In this document: positions 58,888 through 64,000 of the stretch, in pieces
Numbering within the stretch: position 1 is the stretch's first letter
Layout: each line of letters begins with the position of its first letter
Assembly (NCBI GenBank): GCA_964023205.1
Contig: OZ026838.1
Span: forward strand, 29,167,843 to 29,231,842
DNA length: 64,000 bases
Origin: Lutraria lutraria
Taxonomy: Eukaryota > Mollusca > Bivalvia > Venerida > Mactridae
Direction of reading: 5' to 3'
Program-made: the position numbers and the translations under genes
The notes under the pieces: model-generated
Database searches by the model: none
Seen by the model: the letters and a program-made list of their open reading frames with translations, nothing else
Told to the model about the DNA's origin: nothing

Positions 58888-61550
58888 GTGAGAAGAACAC
58901 GCCATTGTCTAAATATGAAAATTACAATACTACAATAATTACTTATAGTAATATGCAAGGACATGGATATGTCTAGTGTAGTGTGACATTTTAACCGTTG
59001 ATAAGCAGTGTGACCTTAAATAGTACGCAACTTGTCAATGTAACCGACTTGTCAGCCATTATTTCACCAATCCTAGGAATTGTATACCAGGAAGAGTAAA
59101 AGATTGATTTACATTTCAGTAATTTATAGAAAGATTACATCAAGTTTTATGATTTGACTGAATATTTCTTCTTTTTAAGTTTATTTAAATATGTTTATTC
59201 TGACGTCAGTTTTGATCTGATTATATTAAATTTGAAAATGAATAAAACATCCACCTAATATACAAAAGACCCGATGCTATTGGTTCGGAACTTGATCTGG
59301 CTTGGATTTTCATTCTGTGTAAGGACATTTAATATCGTAAATAATTATTTTATCCTTTTACTTCTTTGACTCTTGAAGGATACCAGTGTGTCAATAGACA
59401 GTGAACTAATTAGCAATCAAAGCTTAAATCCAAACACCTACCTGTTCATATTCATTTCATGTCATATTTTATCACCTTATCGAATGATTAGTTTACACTT
59501 ATAACTTAATGTCTTTTCAAAAAGGTTTATATTACATCATTCTGTTCTAGTGAAGAACATTGAACCCATGAATTTTATGACAACAATACAAGTGTATTTT
59601 ATTAAATGTGGAACGATTTCAACCAGGTGCGTAGCTGGCTTTGAATGAATGTTACGCGCACAAAGGGGAGAGTACACTGAGGGGTGTTTTGGTCAACCTC
59701 TCCTGCTGCTGGGAAGGTCTCATTCCCCCCCCCCCCCTTTTAACTTTCGACTTAGATGCCATTCTTGGCCATATTTATATTTTCACTTTTCAAATTGATG
59801 CTATGTGCATGCATAAGTGCATATGGTTGACTATGCCCGTGTGTATTATCTGTCTCAGGTAATGAAGTATATATACAATGTAGTATAGCTGCAGTGCAGG
59901 TGTGAAGTTCTCAGTATGGTTAAATGTATAGATTTCCTCTACTTCACTATATATAATTAATTACTTTTATTGTTACTGTTAAGCTATTTATAATCATGCA
60001 CTGAAATATTTGTATTTTTTATTCTTATTTCGAAGTTAATATTGTAGTTTTAGTCTATTTGTGTCTTTGACTTTTAAGTATATTAACTTATAATATAAGC
60101 TAGGTAATTTATATTGGGAAAAATTCTAGTGCTGAATAAATGCAGCATAAAAACAATAATGATTGCTTTGAGTACCATACTCAGGACAGGGCTGTAGGAG
60201 ACAGGGGCAGGGCTTTGGGGTTTCTTTTTTTTATATAAGATTTTTTCAGTAATGTATGATTAAATTTTCCAGGTTTCCTTGAATGACCTGTATTAATTTA
60301 TGTTAATCTATGCAATAATTTGGTATGCGTCTCAATTATCATACCATTGCATGGATTTAGTTTGTGCTACTCAGTCATAAAGTGACATAACATGTTCTTC
60401 CTTAATCATAATGAAAGGACTTGCAAGAATTGTCGGGCATTATGTTCAGATTCACTGTTCCTGTAATAGGACAGATGTTTAAATATTATCAACTTGATAT
60501 ATACCATTTGTTCATTATGTGTTCATTGAATTCATTATAATGGAGTTCATTAATTGTACCTTTCGAAGGTTCTTAATAATTCTTAATAAAAATTATGCTT
60601 TTTTGAGGCCATGTAATTTGGTACATGTATCAGGTCATGATTTAACTACAGAGTACAATGAATTTAGCTGGAGAAGTACATATTTTCACATTGAGGGTAA
60701 TTAAAATGATGTATTTAACTTTTTTACCAAAAAAACATTGTAAAATTGATCACACTTGGAAGTTTTATTTATCTAGTACATATTCTCACGTTTAGATCTA
60801 CAAGTACGACATCATGCAAAAATATTACAATCATGTACTAAACATATATCTTACAGTCACTCCCTCAAACAAACTGACATGTACATGTACCAGTTGATGT
60901 AGCATGATTATATAATACACCATAAAGTAAAAAGGTCCGTGTTTCCATGACATGACTGTCCCCTTTTTTCTGTTGACTATAGATGTCTTTGGTCATAGTC
61001 TTTTTTTTTCTTGACAATATTTTTTTTTGCCTAATATTTGCATTATATCTCAGAAAAAAATAATTGAAAAAAAATCAACATTTTCTGGCCCATGGCCCCT
61101 TTATTTTTGGGATGTTAGCAGAAACATAGTGTTTATTTTGCCTAATAGTATCAATGACCATCCTTTAGGTTCATACAGAGCTTTAATATCTTTCCTTGCT
61201 TAAATGGTATAGATATCAATCATGTTTTAAATGATAACTTCCTTGTAATTTGTACTACATCAGAACGAAAATAAAGTCATGTGTTACATACATTACATTT
61301 ATACATGCTTCAACAGTTCCCTGAAATGTATGTCATAAATGCTAATTGATTGCAATTTGTAAACATTATTATAAATATCATTTCATTCATATGTCCACCG
61401 GTGCCTGCCTATCTGTCCGTCCGTTCATTCGTTCAATCATTCATTCATTCAATTATTCATTCATAATTATTTTGTTGACTCATTTCATTCATAAATGTAT
61501 TTGCATGATTGTCAACTTTACTACTTCTTTTCCTTGAATTCTTTTTTCAG
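58888..61550. other. Presumed intron sequence
   Basis: C-rich and T-rich runs occur near 59726-59742 and 60990-61030, and an ATTC microsatellite near 61425-61465. No exon is supported. Confidence 0.4.
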
Positions 61551-61684
61551 AACAAAGTTTAAGTCAATTATTTGAAGCACTTAAGTGTAATGTAGTAGTT
61601 CCTTCATTGTTCAGTGCATTGTTACATTTTTTCTACAGCTTGAAGGAAGCCATATGTCAAATAAAAGGGATTGGTTTTATATAA
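61551..61684 (+). CDS. Terminal exon candidate E with stop codon, unknown gene
   Basis: The acceptor 'gaattcttttttcag' is strong. With the single base left by candidate D the first codon is G-AA (Glu). The frame then runs QSLSQLFEALKCN, through a hydrophobic stretch VVVPSLFSALLHFFYSL, to KEAICQIKGIGFI and a TAA at 61682-61684. Other frames close within a few codons. Canonical AATAAA signals follow at 61878 and 61951. This would make it the last exon of the plus-strand gene. An earlier donor within it cannot be excluded, and the evidence is indirect. Confidence 0.42.
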
Positions 61685-61877
61685 CAACTAATATGCTTCG
61701 GTGATTATGAAAACTGATAATGATTCTGTGTATTTTAGAATATTTATTTGTAGTGTTTTATATCATTTATTTCTCTCAAGTTAATTAAGCATTTGTAGAG
61801 GCTATGCAAAATTAAAATTTGATTTTTTGAAGAAAAAAGATAATTGTACATAGTTTAGAAATTGTCACTCTGGGGAC

Positions 61878-61956
61878 AATAAACACATTTTATGGCAATA
61901 TTTGCAGATTAATGTTTATTATACTACATTTTGTATTGTTATTTGATATTAATAAA
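61878..61956 (+). terminator. Candidate polyadenylation signals
   Basis: AATAAA occurs at 61878-61883 and at 61951-61956, each followed by T/GT-rich sequence, about 190 and 270 nt after the candidate stop codon. AATAAA is frequent by chance in AT-rich DNA, so the support is contextual. Confidence 0.35.
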
Positions 61957-62399
61957 ATAAATGTGGGAAAATGAGATTTCACTTGTTGTTCATTTTATGC
62001 AATCCCTTCAAATAGTTATTCATACCTCATGAACTAGTCATGCAAACATAGTACAAGAAAAGTTCATGTTTTCATGAAATCCATTTGAAGGGATTGTCCA
62101 TGTTATATGTGTTGGGTGTCTATTAATTGAAAGATGTAATAATTATGCAATATTTTAGTTTATCTGTTAAAACAGTCCATCTGACAACTATGGTCAGTAC
62201 ACAGGGCTTCCCAAGAGAGCTAGGTGTAAGATGAGGTACATTTATATCCATACTCTTATTCTTTAGAATAGTTTTTCAGCAGTCCTTTATCATGCTCGGT
62301 ATAAACACCAACCAATTTCCTATGATTTATAAATACAGTATACTTGGCTCGGTAAGTGGGATATACATGTTTTTGGACACTGAAAAGGTATTACTGAAA

Positions 62400-62490
62400 T
62401 ATCAGAAGGAGCCAAGATTCAAACCCACTGTAACCCTTTGATTGGTTGTCCGGCTCAGGCTGGCACCTAATACCACTTAGATGAAAGATC
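62400..62490 (-). mobile_element. tRNA-like sequence, probable SINE head
   Basis: On the minus strand an A-box-like 'taagtggtattaggtgc' is followed by 'agtgggtttgaatcttggc', a B-box-like block. The body on the minus side was not matched to other copies. Confidence 0.45.
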
Positions 62491-62860
62491 CACCCCTAAT
62501 AAGGCAAAAAAACGCAATAATTTTATTATCTTCAATGTTTTGACCATCGTGCAAATTAGAATACAGTTAATGAAACTTGGCATAATTACATTAAATAACA
62601 TCTTAATTATAATTAAGCTTCTTCTATAGAGAAGATTGAGCTCTCATTGTTAGCCTTACAGTGAGAACCTGACTTACAATAAGACATTAGAACACAAAAA
62701 TCTTAATTTAAACAGTACCGGACCGGGACTGACATCAATATATTATAAGATTATAAGTCAAGACTGAATCACTTGATTTAGTCGCTTAGTTAGAAAAAAT
62801 TTATGTACAGAATACTATAAACATTATGTATCAAACATTGCTCCAATATACAAGTGGGAA

Positions 62861-63025
62861 GTGGTGAAAATAAGGGTAATTAAGGCCATCATTCGCCTTA
62901 TTCCAGAATCCCATAATCCTTTGCGAAAAGGTGACTTCCGGTTTCGTTTCCATGTAGAAAAACAAGAGAACGGTTATTTACAATTTGAGCCTAAAACACT
63001 AATTGATTGGAACATTAGACAAGTA
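62861..63025 (+). promoter_or_regulatory. Possible promoter or first exon of a downstream gene
   Basis: The segment is less AT-rich than its surroundings, contains the ETS-type site ACTTCCGG (62934-62941) and a plus-strand frame open from 62861 to a donor-like 'gtaagtat' at 63026. ETS sites of this type are common at housekeeping promoters. No protein family is recognised in the frame (RVIKAIIRLIPESHNPLRKG is its most protein-like part), and transcription could run in either direction. Confidence 0.28.
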
Positions 63026-64000
63026 ATGAATGTAAGTATTTAATAATACCTATCAATTTCGTTAAGTTAACACACAATTTACAGTTTAAAAAGAGTTACA
63101 AACGTCAAAACCTCGTTTAACAAATTTGATGTCAAGCGTTAATGGTGGGTGGGGTAATGTAAACAAATGTTTGTAAATTTTTGTTTATCCTTAAAAAACT
63201 GTTATTTTTACTGTATTTTTATGTATTTTGATGTCTGATTGCACGCTTTCATTATATTCAGTCATAAAATCGAGTGGCATAATCATAATATGCATATAAC
63301 ATACATGTAGTGACATTAAAAAATACGTCATTATGCCAGATATGTCTCTGGTTATGCCAACTGACTTAGATTGTAGGAATCAGAATCTTGTTCTTTTTTA
63401 ATTTACTTTCACACACCACATCGTAACTGTTACAGTCATAGACTATTATAAATAATCATTGTATCACAGTATGTTACATGTATCAAACAAATACAGATCC
63501 ATTTGAAATATAGACATGTGATCAAACTTCGCGAAAGGCGCCATACCGAAGGACTTGTCCGCTAGATTGTGTGTTAGCCGGTTAAAGAATCTTCTCTCAC
63601 CAAATCAGTTGTCCGGCTTCTTATTTATCTGATGTATATGCATTTATACTTGTTAACCACATGACAGAGTTCCTTTCGTCCCGACAGAATTTTTTCAAGC
63701 TTAAATTTATCAGTCTGAATGTCTGGCAGATTTTTGCCTTTTGAAAACTCTTCGAGATACATGATAGTTCAGGTAGTGTTTGATGTACAGGTGCTTCTAG
63801 TATGAACCGCTGCTCGCTGCCTGTTGTTATCCATGTTTTTTTGTGCATATATACCTGATTACTAAATGCAAACAAAACATACAATGTATGTTATCTCTCT
63901 GTACTTAAACTAGTTCGCAAGATAATGGGCTCAGATATAGCAAGTAAATCTATTTGACATTAGATCAACTGACTGAACTGAGATCAGTGAACGGAGAACT
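63026..64000. other. Unassigned sequence to the window end
   Basis: CpG-containing words cluster near 63527-63580. An 87-codon minus-strand frame (63621-63884) has no motif. No gene can be supported. Confidence 0.4.

Noticed and set aside
1..64000. Autonomous transposon or retroelement coding sequence (transposase, reverse transcriptase, Rep-helicase)
   Set aside because: No frame contains recognisable catalytic motifs. All the mobile elements seen here are non-autonomous.

Overview
The window looks like AT-rich, intron- and repeat-dense DNA from a metazoan, most likely a bivalve mollusc. There are no operons, no prokaryote-type genes and no long unique open frame. Several repeats have the look of families common in bivalve genomes: elements starting with a CTCACC-type palindrome and ending GGGCC..GGCCC-TCTTG, elements starting TGTCGAGCCC and ending GGGCTCGACA..CTAG, and tRNA-derived SINEs. 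The assignment rests on this recognition, not on a marker gene.

Layout. The first 16 kb hold a Helentron-associated-like element (342-1921), a 96-bp perfect hairpin insertion (4621-4716), a broken C2H2 zinc-finger array (about 5301-6429), a degenerate ~70-bp satellite (8190-9610), a TIR element carrying a second Helentron-like element inside it (9984-11433), and a second, zinc-finger-less copy of the sequence around the zinc-finger locus (about 11580-13860). That copy contains one foldback element nested in another. From 16 to 22 kb there are scattered SINEs, a second CTCACC-type element and another hairpin with a clean 9-bp target duplication. The interval 22361-25843 is a nearly homogeneous minisatellite of 55 full units (50 of 63 bp, 5 of 64 bp). 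Because its period is a multiple of three it gives long open frames on both strands.

From about 28 kb to 62 kb I see five short plus-strand exon candidates: 27925-28017, 34223-34284 (cut by a 200-N assembly gap), 42828-42891, 58815-58887 and 61551-61684. Each has a recognisable splice signal. The phases of the last three join (0/0, then 1/1) and end at a stop with polyadenylation signals downstream. I read this as the 3' half of one large gene with 6-16 kb introns, but I cannot name its product. The introns are filled with MITEs, SINEs and local repeats. A short region near 62.9 kb with an ETS-type ACTTCCGG motif may be the start of the next gene.

The strongest observations are structural: the 63-bp minisatellite, perfect or near-perfect hairpin insertions with target duplications, nested insertions that give a relative chronology, and the duplicated locus in which only one copy has the zinc-finger array.
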